From positions 155,682 through 219,681 of the forward strand of contig URRB01000001.1 of assembly GCA_900550195.1 (NCBI GenBank): a stretch of DNA of 64,000 nucleotides, in the 5' to 3' direction. Positions 23,596-31,236 of this stretch are shown here, piece after piece. Under the pieces are notes generated by a model that saw nothing but the letters and a program-made list of their open reading frames with translations, had not been told where the DNA came from and did not search any database. The position numbers and the translations under genes were made by a program. This stretch comes from an uncultured Collinsella sp. (GTDB lineage: Bacteria; Actinomycetota; Coriobacteriia; Coriobacteriales; Coriobacteriaceae). Within the stretch, counting starts at the first letter, position 1. Each line of letters starts with the position of its first letter.

Positions 23596-25059
23596 CTACG
23601 CCGGAAGCATGCCGGAAATGGCAGTAATGACCAAGCCAAACACGACCATGAAGATGAAGAACTTCCAAATGGTCTTCCACCATTGGCCAAACGAAATCTT
23701 AGCCACGGCAAGGCCGGCGACCGTCATACCCGCCACGGGGCTGATGGTGTTGATGGTCTGGTTGGCAAACTGGAGCGCGGTGACGGCCGCCTCGGGATTG
23801 AGGCCCATGAGCTCGGTCAGGGGGCCCATAACGGGCATGGTGAGCGCCGCCAGGCCAGAACTCGAGGGAACCAGCAAAGAGAGCAGGCCAAGGACGACAT
23901 ACATAAACGTGGTGTAGACGGCGGCAGGTGCACCGGCGAGCGCGGTAGCAAGCGCCTGGAGGATGGTGTCGATGATCATGCCGCCCTCGGCGATGACCAG
24001 AATACCGCGAGCGATACCGATAACGACGGCAGCGTACGCAAAGTCGGCGAGACCCTTAACGAACTCCTCTGCGATCGTCTGCTGGTCAAGGCCGCCCAGG
24101 ATACCGGCAAGCAAGCCCATGCCAAGGAACACGGCGGAAATCTGATTCATGTACCAGCCCTGGGTAACAAGACCCCAGACGATAATGCCCATACCGCAAG
24201 CAAAATCGATAAGCACGAGCTTCTGACGGATAGTGAACTCTTCCTCGATGGAGGCATCGGTCACGGAAAACTCAATACGCTTGAGCTTATCGTCCTCGTA
24301 CACAATGGACGACTCGGGGTTTTTCTTGACGCGCATGGCGTAGCGCATGGCCCATGCGATACCGACGGCAGTGAAGATAACCCAAGAAACGGCGCGCAGC
24401 CACAGTTGCGGATTACCCTCGATGCCAATGATGCCTTGGGCGATCAAAACATTAAACGGGTCGATGGTCGAAGCACAATATCCCAGGTTAGGACCAAGGA
24501 AGCAGATGATGAATGCCGTCATCGAGTCATAACCGATACCCATCATGATGGGAATGAAGATGGCATAGAACGGCAGGGCTTCCTCAGACATACCAAACGT
24601 AGTGCCGCAAATGGACAGCAATGTCATCGTGATGGGAATGATGAGGATGTCCTTGTTCTTGAGCTTTTTAATCACACGGCTCATGCCGGCATTCAAAGCG
24701 TTGGTCTTGGTGATGATCGCGAACGATCCGCCAATCAATAAGACGAACGCAACGACGTCGGCAGCCTCCTGGATGCCCTTGGTGGGCGCTTGCAGAACCG
24801 CGAAGATATCCTGGCCCAGATTGATGGTCTCGCCGGTCTCGGAATCGGTGTAGTTCTTATCGACCTGTTCATAGGTTCCAGCAACGGCGACTTCACGCTC
24901 GCCCGCCGCTGTCGAAATCGTCTTGCGCTGATACTGACCAGAGGGAACGATCCAAGTCAGGACCGCAAAGACAACGATCAGCAAGAACATGATCGTATAG
25001 ACATGCGGTAATTTGAACTTAAAACGTCTGTTTGTCTTCTTCGCCTTCGTATCTGACAT
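23596..25059 (-). CDS. YfcC family (DcuC-superfamily) transporter
   Basis: 487 residues, about 12 membrane segments starting at LPHVYTIMFLLIVVFAVLTWIVPSGQY. The WIVPSGQY, TKTNALNAGMSRVIKKL, GTTFGMSEEALPFYAI and CASTIDPFNVLIAQ segments are typical of YfcC/C4-dicarboxylate-anaerobic-carrier-like proteins, some of which take up basic amino acids or dipeptides. As first structural gene of this operon it probably imports the Amadori compound, in the place taken by FrlA in E. coli. ATG 25059 has GGAGG five bases upstream. Confidence 0.82.
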   Translation of the reverse strand: MSDTKAKKTNRRFKFKLPHVYTIMFLLIVVFAVLTWIVPSGQYQRKTISTAAGEREVAVAGTYEQVDKNYTDSETGETINLGQDIFAVLQAPTKGIQEAADVVAFVLLIGGSFAIITKTNALNAGMSRVIKKLKNKDILIIPITMTLLSICGTTFGMSEEALPFYAIFIPIMMGIGYDSMTAFIICFLGPNLGYCASTIDPFNVLIAQGIIGIEGNPQLWLRAVSWVIFTAVGIAWAMRYAMRVKKNPESSIVYEDDKLKRIEFSVTDASIEEEFTIRQKLVLIDFACGMGIIVWGLVTQGWYMNQISAVFLGMGLLAGILGGLDQQTIAEEFVKGLADFAYAAVVIGIARGILVIAEGGMIIDTILQALATALAGAPAAVYTTFMYVVLGLLSLLVPSSSGLAALTMPVMGPLTELMGLNPEAAVTALQFANQTINTISPVAGMTVAGLAVAKISFGQWWKTIWKFFIFMVVFGLVITAISGMLPA

Positions 25060-25101
25060 AGATACCTCCAAAGAACTCGAGACTGCATCGTATCTCGCTT
25101 C

Positions 25102-25124
25102 AACGTTTGCACAATGCAAACGTT
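25102..25124. promoter_or_regulatory. 23-bp palindrome upstream of the fructosamine operon
   Basis: Perfect 9-base arms AACGTTTGC / GCAAACGTT separated by ACAAT, 43 bases before the transporter start. Position and symmetry fit an operator; the GntR/UTRA protein encoded just upstream is the obvious candidate, though LacI- or CcpA-type proteins also use such AACG...CGTT sites. Confidence 0.55.
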
Positions 25125-25228
25125 CTATGACGTTCCATAGATTACCAGCAGCTTTTTCCTTCATCAAGATAATTTCAAACTGATTGCCGCAACGCGGTTG
25201 AACGGTTGCGTTTGCGCCGTGAACGGTA

Positions 25229-25266
25229 TGGAAACGCCCGGTGAGATGATCCACCGGGCGTTTCCA
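25229..25266 (-). terminator. Terminator of the GntR regulator gene
   Basis: 15-bp perfect stem (TGGAAACGCCCGGTG and complement) with an eight-base loop, 12 bases after the regulator stop; only a short T-run follows. It separates the regulator from the structural genes. Confidence 0.75.
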
Positions 25267-25277
25267 TTCGCAATGTC

Positions 25278-26021
25278 CTAGATGTCAAAAACGTAGCGAG
25301 ACCCAACGATCCGCTGACGACCGATGATAAACGGCCGCCGCTGCTCATCGAAAAAGAAGGCTTCCATATAAAACAAGGGCTCGCCAACGGGAACTGCCAA
25401 CAGTCGAGCGACCTCGGGCGACGCGCACGCGATCTCGAGCGTGCACGGGTCGGTAAACGCGGGCGTGCGGCCCGTCCGGTTGCGCACGAACTCAAAAATG
25501 GATTGGTTAGATAGAGGTGCCGTTGATAGATAGGCGTTGTCCTCGTAAACATATATGTTGTTCTCGAGCATGACAGGGACGCCATCGGCAGTGCGCACGC
25601 GCTCAACGCAAATCAAGTCAGTTCCAACGGGAACACCAAAGAACTGTGCTTCGGTGGAATCCGCCGGCAGTATCTTTCTCGAAATGACACACGCCCCCGG
25701 TTCCATTCCGTTAACGCGACATGCGTCCGAAAAACTCTGGACGTCATCCTTCTGGCGAATCTTGCGCTTAAGCTTGGGGGCATTGACAAACGTGCCTTTC
25801 CCCTGCCGCTTCGTTAGATAGCCCTGCTGGACGAGCTCCTCAATAGCGCGTCGCACGGTAACGCGGCCAACTTTATAGCTCTCAGCCAATTCGAATTCGT
25901 TGGGTATCCGCGCGCCCGCCTTGTAGGCGCCGGAGTTGATTTCGTTTTTGATGATATCAATAACCTGTTGGTACAGCGGTATCGCTGCTTTACCGTCAGT
26001 TGGCCCTTCAGTCGGTGGCAT
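25278..26021 (-). CDS. GntR-family regulator with UTRA effector domain (FrlR-like)
   Basis: 247 residues. N-terminal winged helix about 15-80: PLYQQVIDIIKNEINSGAY, IPNEFELAESYKVGRVTVRRAIEELVQQGYL, RQGKGTFV. C-terminal UTRA domain about 95-245 with LICVERVRTADGVPVMLE and FDEQRRPFIIGRQRIVG. HutC-type regulators with UTRA domains are relieved by sugar phosphates or related ligands; FrlR controls frl operons. It is placed directly upstream of the operon but is terminated separately. Confidence 0.88.
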   Translation of the reverse strand: MPPTEGPTDGKAAIPLYQQVIDIIKNEINSGAYKAGARIPNEFELAESYKVGRVTVRRAIEELVQQGYLTKRQGKGTFVNAPKLKRKIRQKDDVQSFSDACRVNGMEPGACVISRKILPADSTEAQFFGVPVGTDLICVERVRTADGVPVMLENNIYVYEDNAYLSTAPLSNQSIFEFVRNRTGRTPAFTDPCTLEIACASPEVARLLAVPVGEPLFYMEAFFFDEQRRPFIIGRQRIVGSRYVFDI

Positions 26022-26052
26022 ATACCCTCTCCCAGCACAATTAATTCTAAAA

Positions 26053-26090
26053 CGGGCTTAAGGGCATTCAACAAGCCCTTAAGCCCGCAT
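26053..26090 (-). terminator. Terminator after the beta-PGM-like HAD gene
   Basis: 13-bp perfect stem CGGGCTTAAGGGC / GCCCTTAAGCCCG, nine-base loop, TTTTAG following on the minus strand. Confidence 0.85.
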
Positions 26091-26171
26091 TAGCTTAAAG
26101 TATGCTAGGTGTCGCACCAAAATGTTGGCTATTTACTCATCAGACCCGAAAAACGCGCAACTACCGCGCTC

Positions 26172-26831
26172 CTAAGAAAGCGTGAGCAGCTCCGGCAGCT
26201 GGTCGATAATCTTGTCCGCGGCATCCTGGCTAAAGCCAAAGCGCTCCTCGCGCTTGGCAATGACTGTCAGGCCGGCTCGCTTGCCGGCAGTGATGCCAGG
26301 CACCGAATCCTCGACGCAGCAGCAGCGATTCGCGGGCAGCCCCAGCAGGTCCAGCGCATGCAGGTAGATGTCGGGCTCGGGCTTGCTCTCCTTAAACTGC
26401 TCGCCGCTCACCACATACTCAAAGGCATCCGACAGCCCGCATGCGTTGAGCACTTCCTCGATGCTAACCATGGGAGACGAGCTGGCAAGCGCCACGCGAA
26501 CGCCACGGCGCGGCAGCTCTCGAATCGTATCCACGGCACCCGGGTTAATTAAAGCCTGATAGTCGCGCGGGCGTTTATGCGCCCACTCATCCCAGCGGGC
26601 CAGCGCCTCCTCGCCGGTAAAGTGTCCCTTTCCGGCGCGCTCAAACCAATCGACCAGCATATGCAAGAAGAACTGGTGCGAGGTACCAACCTGCCCGTTC
26701 AACTCCTCTTGGGTCAGGTTCAGCCCAAGCTCTTTGGCAAACGCAGCGGTCTCCCCCAGGTAATAATACTCGGTATCGACGATGACACCGTCCATGTCAA
26801 AGATAACGGCGTCGAACGGAAATGCGGACAC
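26172..26831 (-). CDS. HAD-superfamily sugar-phosphate phosphatase/phosphomutase (beta-PGM-like)
   Basis: 219 residues from GTG 26831 (GGAGG five bases upstream). Motif I FDMDGVIVDTE with Asp12/Asp14, a helical cap, motif II LASSSP, motif III SKPEPDIYLHAL and VEDSVPGITAGKRAG. The DMDGV signature and cap type match beta-phosphoglucomutase-like HAD enzymes, but also small sugar-phosphate phosphatases. The preceding ORF start in the same frame lies inside the terminator of the upstream gene and is rejected. Confidence 0.82.
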   Translation of the reverse strand: MSAFPFDAVIFDMDGVIVDTEYYYLGETAAFAKELGLNLTQEELNGQVGTSHQFFLHMLVDWFERAGKGHFTGEEALARWDEWAHKRPRDYQALINPGAVDTIRELPRRGVRVALASSSPMVSIEEVLNACGLSDAFEYVVSGEQFKESKPEPDIYLHALDLLGLPANRCCCVEDSVPGITAGKRAGLTVIAKREERFGFSQDAADKIIDQLPELLTLS

Positions 26832-26846
26832 GGCACCCTCCCTAAC

Positions 26847-26873
26847 AAAAAGGCGCCCGCAAGCGGACGCCCG
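26847..26873 (-). terminator. Terminator of the Cof-type HAD gene
   Basis: GGCG-CCGC / GCGG-CGCC hairpin followed on the minus strand by TTTTTGTT, 21 bases after the stop and just before the next start. Confidence 0.8.
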
Positions 26874-26894
26874 AACCATGCACTATCGGCGATT

Positions 26895-27737
26895 CTAACC
26901 CAGCAGCTTGTCGAGTGCCACCGCGATGCCGTCTTCGTTGTTATTGGCGGTCACCATCTGGGCCACGGCCTTGACCTCATCGACGGCGTTACCCATGGCA
27001 ACGCCCGTACCCGCCCACTCGATCATGGACTTGTCATTCTGGCCGTCGCCAAACGAAACGACCTCACTGGCATCGATACCCAGCTTGGGCAGAGCGCCCT
27101 GCAGCGCGCGGGCCTTATCGATACCGGGCGCCGTAAACTCAAAGTACCAATCGGCCGTGAACATGCCCGAAAGCGTCTCGGTAAAGGGCGCGTACATCTC
27201 CTCGTGATGCGCCTGCAGATAGGCCGGATCGCCCGCGGTGAGCAGTTTGTCTACGGGGTAAGCATCCGCGACTTCATGAAGGCTCTCGACCTCGCGAATC
27301 TTAAGATCGCACGCGTCGCGCTCATACTTGACGATGTTCTTCTGCGAACCGTCCGGCAACGTGATCATGCAACGATACGAGTCCACGACATGCAGGTCGC
27401 GACCGAGCGAGATCATGGGAATCACGTCAAAGTTGCGCAGGTGGTCGAGCAGACGGTGCAGCTCGTCGACCGGCATAGCCTGGTCAAACAGCACCTCGTC
27501 GGTCTGAGCATCGACCACGTGCGCACCATTAAAAGCCACCAGCAGGCCATCGTGGTTCTGAAGATCGAGCTCCTGCGCCAGAGCATGAAGCCCCCATGCG
27601 GGACGGCCCGAAGCCAAGATGAGCTTGATGCCCGACTCCTGCGCCGCGAGCAGCTTCTCGCGCGTGCGCGGGCTGATCACCTTCTGGTCGTTGGTGAGCG
27701 TACCGTCGATATCCATTGCGATGGCTTTAATTGCCAT
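26895..27737 (-). CDS. Cof-type HAD-IIB hydrolase
   Basis: 280 residues. Motif I MDIDGTLTND (Asp9/Asp11), LASGRP motif II, a C2B cap and motif IV VVSFGDGQNDKSMIEWAGTGVAMGNA. This is the Cof/YidA-type phosphatase family acting on sugar phosphates or flavin-type metabolites; substrate not assignable. ATG with AAGGAGG five bases upstream. Confidence 0.88.
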   Translation of the reverse strand: MAIKAIAMDIDGTLTNDQKVISPRTREKLLAAQESGIKLILASGRPAWGLHALAQELDLQNHDGLLVAFNGAHVVDAQTDEVLFDQAMPVDELHRLLDHLRNFDVIPMISLGRDLHVVDSYRCMITLPDGSQKNIVKYERDACDLKIREVESLHEVADAYPVDKLLTAGDPAYLQAHHEEMYAPFTETLSGMFTADWYFEFTAPGIDKARALQGALPKLGIDASEVVSFGDGQNDKSMIEWAGTGVAMGNAVDEVKAVAQMVTANNNEDGIAVALDKLLG

Positions 27738-28226
27738 ATGTACCTCCTTGCATCGTTTTTATCGCGCACTATCTTATCCGAGCCGGGGCACGTTCGCACA
27801 GCGCGCGTATGACGGTTGCAAAACCACCCCATTTGAAACAAAGGCAAAAAAGTACTTGCAAAGACGCGTTCCGACATATAAGTTGATAAAAGGCCGCCGT
27901 TGCGGTTTTAAGTAGATCGAGCATATGAAGTTTGAGTTTTAGCGTGTAAGAGAAGGAAGATCGGCAAAGTACAACCCCAAACGCAATGACAACTTAATGA
28001 GGTAACTGCCACATGTGAGGCACCCAGGGCATTGCTGTCTCGATTTTGAGCACGATGCCTTCCGCCTTGCATGGGCCGTTCCATCCCGCCCCTGCAGCAA
28101 CTGCCTCACGGGCTCATTGAAAACCGCATAGCACCCCAACGTCAGCACATCACCCACGGCAAGCACATCACTCACGACAACCAACACATCAACAAACAGC
28201 ACGAACATCAACCGATTGGAGAAGCT
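27738..28226 (+). promoter_or_regulatory. 489-bp gap with a probable promoter and long leader for the ClpP/VirD4 cassette
   Basis: No coding region is convincing here. A likely promoter is TTGCAA (27856-27861) with TATAAG or TAAGTT (27877-27884), 15-17 bases apart, in an AT-rich patch. Downstream are 340 bases of untranslated leader, including a CAC-rich tract (28140-28205) with repeated ACATCAC/CACATCA units. Nothing else supportable is seen. Confidence 0.4.
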
Positions 28227-29117
28227 ATGACAAACCACCACGCTGAAGACGGCGATAAGAAAAGCATTCTGGATGCCCGCATTGAGCGAGCATATGCAAA
28301 CGAATATGACGCCGCCTTTGCCGCCGCGACCATCAAGAACTACGCGTCGCTACCGCTCGCGACGATCTTGGCCGATCACCCTCAACTGCTGAAGCGCTGC
28401 ACAAAGATCATGGGCGACCCCGACATTCGCAAGCTGACAGACCCCTATGCCCCAAAACGCGACAACGATTCGCACATTCTTACCGTAGGCTGCCTAGCCC
28501 ATATGCTTACGGCGCTCGACACGAAACTCAAGCTCGAATGGGAACCCGACGAGCGTCATGAACTCGAAAGCAAGCGGAACACCCTGCGCACCGCACTGCT
28601 CCTTCCGTTGGACGGCCTCAAGCGCTGCAACGTCGAGCTCAATTCACAGGCGCGGCAAAAGCCCGGGACCACGGGGCAGAAAACTCCTAGACCCCATGTG
28701 GCCATCGTCGACCGCAACCGATATAACCGCATGACCGCGCACTTTTCTGCCGAGGGAGCAGCCATAAGGACGCTGATCGACCTGCTGTGCCTCCTGAGCA
28801 TCAACGAACTATTTGAGGGCTATCTCGCCCTTGTTCCCGCGACGGCACCCAAGTCGGTAGCAAAGATCATCGAGACCTGCAGACGCCAGTTTGAGCGCCA
28901 TCGCAATGGCAGCGAGATGAACGCCAGCATCGCGCAGTACTACGCGGCTCATTACAAAAATGACGGATGTGCCCCTATCGAGCATCAGCTGCGGCTCGCC
29001 TACACCACGCCCGTCGCAACGCTCCATCGCTTTGGAGCCCTTGGCGCTTGCGAGCCGCACGAACAGGCAGCCTGCCCCACAACCGAGCTCGATCTCAGGC
29101 TCGGACGAACCCTGTAG
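28227..29117 (+). CDS. Protein of unknown function, first gene of the ClpP/VirD4-like cassette
   Basis: 296 residues from ATG 28227 (TTGGAG five bases upstream). Mostly helical and charged, with no signal peptide or clear membrane helix; a more hydrophobic stretch (AIRTLIDLLCLLSINELFEGYLAL) lies around 190-215. Three Cys occur near the C-terminus. I do not recognise the family. It is followed 63 bases later by the ClpP-like gene on the same strand, and the trio appears to be one operon, so a role with the protease or the ATPase is likely. Confidence 0.7.
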   Translation: MTNHHAEDGDKKSILDARIERAYANEYDAAFAAATIKNYASLPLATILADHPQLLKRCTKIMGDPDIRKLTDPYAPKRDNDSHILTVGCLAHMLTALDTKLKLEWEPDERHELESKRNTLRTALLLPLDGLKRCNVELNSQARQKPGTTGQKTPRPHVAIVDRNRYNRMTAHFSAEGAAIRTLIDLLCLLSINELFEGYLALVPATAPKSVAKIIETCRRQFERHRNGSEMNASIAQYYAAHYKNDGCAPIEHQLRLAYTTPVATLHRFGALGACEPHEQAACPTTELDLRLGRTL

Positions 29118-29180
29118 CCCGCCAGCCCCTCCGCGGGCAACAATCCTATTCCACAACACAACCAACAGAAAGGAGTCCTC

Positions 29181-29798
29181 ATGGACACCAATCATTCCCC
29201 CATCATCAGCCCCCTCACCATGCGTGAATCCGCCCGAGGTATCACGCTCACCAGCATTTACGATGAGATGCTCGCCCGTCGCGAGCTCTCCGTCATGGGA
29301 AACATCGAAACCCCGATGGCCCACGACCTATGCCAGCAGATTCGTCTGCTCGATGCCACCGACCCCAGCCGCCCCATCACCATATTTGTCGCCAGCGCCG
29401 GCGGAAGCGTGCGATCGGGTCTTGCGATCTATGACGCCATGCGCCTCGCATCGTGCCCCATCCGCACCGTCTGCCTGGAATTCGCCGCGTCCATGGGCGC
29501 CGTGATCTTTATGGGCGGCGACGATCGCCGTATGGCGCCCCATGCAGAGCTCATGATTCATGACCCGCTGATCCCCCAGGGGGCAGGCGGCTCGGCACTT
29601 GCGTTGCAGGAAACCAGCCGGCGTCTCATGCAGACCCGCAAGACCCTCACGCAAATCCTCTCGGACCGCAGCGGCCTCACGCCCAAGCGCATCCAGTCCC
29701 TCACTGCAAAAGACACCTACCTTTCGGCCGAGCGCGCCGTCGAGCTCGGCTTTGCCCACGAAATTCTCTCGACCACCAAGGAGGTCGCCCATGTCTAA
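29181..29798 (+). CDS. ClpP-like serine protease (S14)
   Basis: 205 residues, ClpP length. Catalytic residues are all present: Ser104 in EFAASMGAV, His127 in ELMIHDPL and Asp178 in TAKDTYLSAERAVELG; the GGSVRSGLAIYDAM helix is typical. The N-terminal axial loop region and MGNIETPMAHDL differ from housekeeping ClpP, and HDP replaces the usual HQP. AAAGGAG precedes the ATG. It overlaps the VirD4-like gene by eight bases, so the two proteins are probably made in fixed ratio. It resembles the divergent ClpP proteins of mobile elements. Confidence 0.88.
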   Translation: MDTNHSPIISPLTMRESARGITLTSIYDEMLARRELSVMGNIETPMAHDLCQQIRLLDATDPSRPITIFVASAGGSVRSGLAIYDAMRLASCPIRTVCLEFAASMGAVIFMGGDDRRMAPHAELMIHDPLIPQGAGGSALALQETSRRLMQTRKTLTQILSDRSGLTPKRIQSLTAKDTYLSAERAVELGFAHEILSTTKEVAHV

Positions 29799-31095
29799 CC
29801 TCGCCAGCCGCCTCGCCGCATCTGAGTCCGCATCGTCCACCATCCTCGCCAAGGATCGAACGCTCTCCTGCGACACCCGCCAAACGGGACTCAACAACAA
29901 CGCACTTGTGATCGGCCCCTCGGGAGCCGGCAAGACCCGAAACGTCCTCAAGCCCAACCTGCTGCAAATGAACGCAAGCTACATCGTGCTCGACACCAAA
30001 GGCACGCTCTGTCGCGAAGTGGGACCCGTGCTGGCAGCCCACGGTTACCGCGTGCAATGCCTCAACTTCGCCGACCTCAACACCGTCCCGGCCCTTGCGC
30101 CCGGCATCGAGCGCTGCGGCTACAACCCCCTGAGGCACATTCGCCGCAAGGCGGACGGCAGGCCCAACCAGCAGGACATCCTCTCGGTGGCAAAGGCCAT
30201 CTGCCCCATCGAGGACAACAACCAGCCTTTTTGGGATCATGCGGCGGCAAACCTGCTGTCGTGTCTTATCGCCTACGTCACCGAACAGCTACCCGCCGAC
30301 GAGCAGACGATCAACTCGGTCATCAAGCTGATCGAGCACCTGCAGGACGGTGCCACGGGTCGATTGTTTGACGACCTGATCACGACCGACCCCCAAAGCT
30401 ATGCCCTCTCGCTATGGCGGCGCTACGCCATTACGCAAAATGCCGAGCGCATGCACGCGAGCATCGTCGGCATCCTTGCCGAAAAGGTCATGTGTCTGGG
30501 ATTCGACGGTGCGGCACAGCTCTATCGTGAGTGCCATCAGGTGAACTTCGCTTCCATGGGACACACCCCCTGCGTCCTGTTTGTAACCGTGAGCGATATT
30601 GACCGCAATCTCGATCCGCTGACCGGCCTCTTTATTTCGCAGGCGTTTATGGGCCTCATTCGTGAGGCCGATAGGCAGCCCGACGGCAGCCTGCCCGTGC
30701 CCGTGCGCTTTATGCTCGATGACTTCGCAAATCTACAGATCTCCCAGATCGACAACGTGCTCTCGATTATCCGAAGCCGCAACATCTGGGCAACGCTGCT
30801 ATTGCAGTCGACCAATCAGCTCGATGCGCTCTATGGCGAGGCACGCGCACGCTCCATCATGGGCAACTGCGACACGCATCTGGTGCTGGCGTTCCAGGAT
30901 CCCGAGAGCGCCCGGGTGTTTTCCGAGCGCGCCGACGCACTGCCCAGCACGCTCATGGCGACGCCTATCGATCGCTCGTGGCTCTTTGTACGCGGTCGCA
31001 CTCCCGAACAGGTCGAGAGCTTTAGGCTCGAAGACCATCCGCTCTACGGGGAGCTGCCCGAGGCGCAGCGAGGCCATGCGGAGGCCGAGATCTAG
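29791..31095 (+). CDS. Soluble VirD4/TraG-like ATPase
   Basis: 434 residues. Walker A GPSGAGKTR at 42-50, DTKGTLCREVG, a VirD4-type all-alpha region (about 130-260), Walker B FMLDDFANL (Asp in place of the usual Glu) and the LLLQSTNQLDALYG sensor motif. This is the type IV coupling ATPase family, which pumps DNA or protein through conjugative or secretion channels. The normal N-terminal membrane anchor is absent: the chain begins 40 residues before Walker A. No relaxase, VirB4 or integrase is near. AAGGAGG precedes the ATG inside clpP-like. Confidence 0.85.
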   Translation: MSNLASRLAASESASSTILAKDRTLSCDTRQTGLNNNALVIGPSGAGKTRNVLKPNLLQMNASYIVLDTKGTLCREVGPVLAAHGYRVQCLNFADLNTVPALAPGIERCGYNPLRHIRRKADGRPNQQDILSVAKAICPIEDNNQPFWDHAAANLLSCLIAYVTEQLPADEQTINSVIKLIEHLQDGATGRLFDDLITTDPQSYALSLWRRYAITQNAERMHASIVGILAEKVMCLGFDGAAQLYRECHQVNFASMGHTPCVLFVTVSDIDRNLDPLTGLFISQAFMGLIREADRQPDGSLPVPVRFMLDDFANLQISQIDNVLSIIRSRNIWATLLLQSTNQLDALYGEARARSIMGNCDTHLVLAFQDPESARVFSERADALPSTLMATPIDRSWLFVRGRTPEQVESFRLEDHPLYGELPEAQRGHAEAEI

Positions 31096-31171
31096 GCGCA
31101 GGGTTCTCGCAGCGCGCGGCGCCCCGGCGATGTTCCACAAAGGCCGTGCGCCCCGGGACCACGGCAAAGCA

Positions 31172-31205
31172 AAGGGGCCCGCATCCGATAGGATACGGGC
31201 CCCTG
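31172..31205. terminator. Terminator between convergent VirD4-like gene and pgi
   Basis: GGGGCCCG-ATCC / GGAT-CGGGCCCC stem, one mismatch, GATA loop. The T-rich tail (CCCCTTTGCTTT) is on the minus strand, so it chiefly serves pgi. Confidence 0.75.
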
Positions 31206-31236
31206 ACTATAAGGCGCGATGCGTTAACAGCAGCGA

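Noticed and set aside
28140..28205. CAC/ACATCA-rich tract that might be read as a CRISPR-like or tandem repeat
   Set aside because: Units are irregular and a few bases long, with no spacer pattern; no CRISPR array or cas gene is present in the window.
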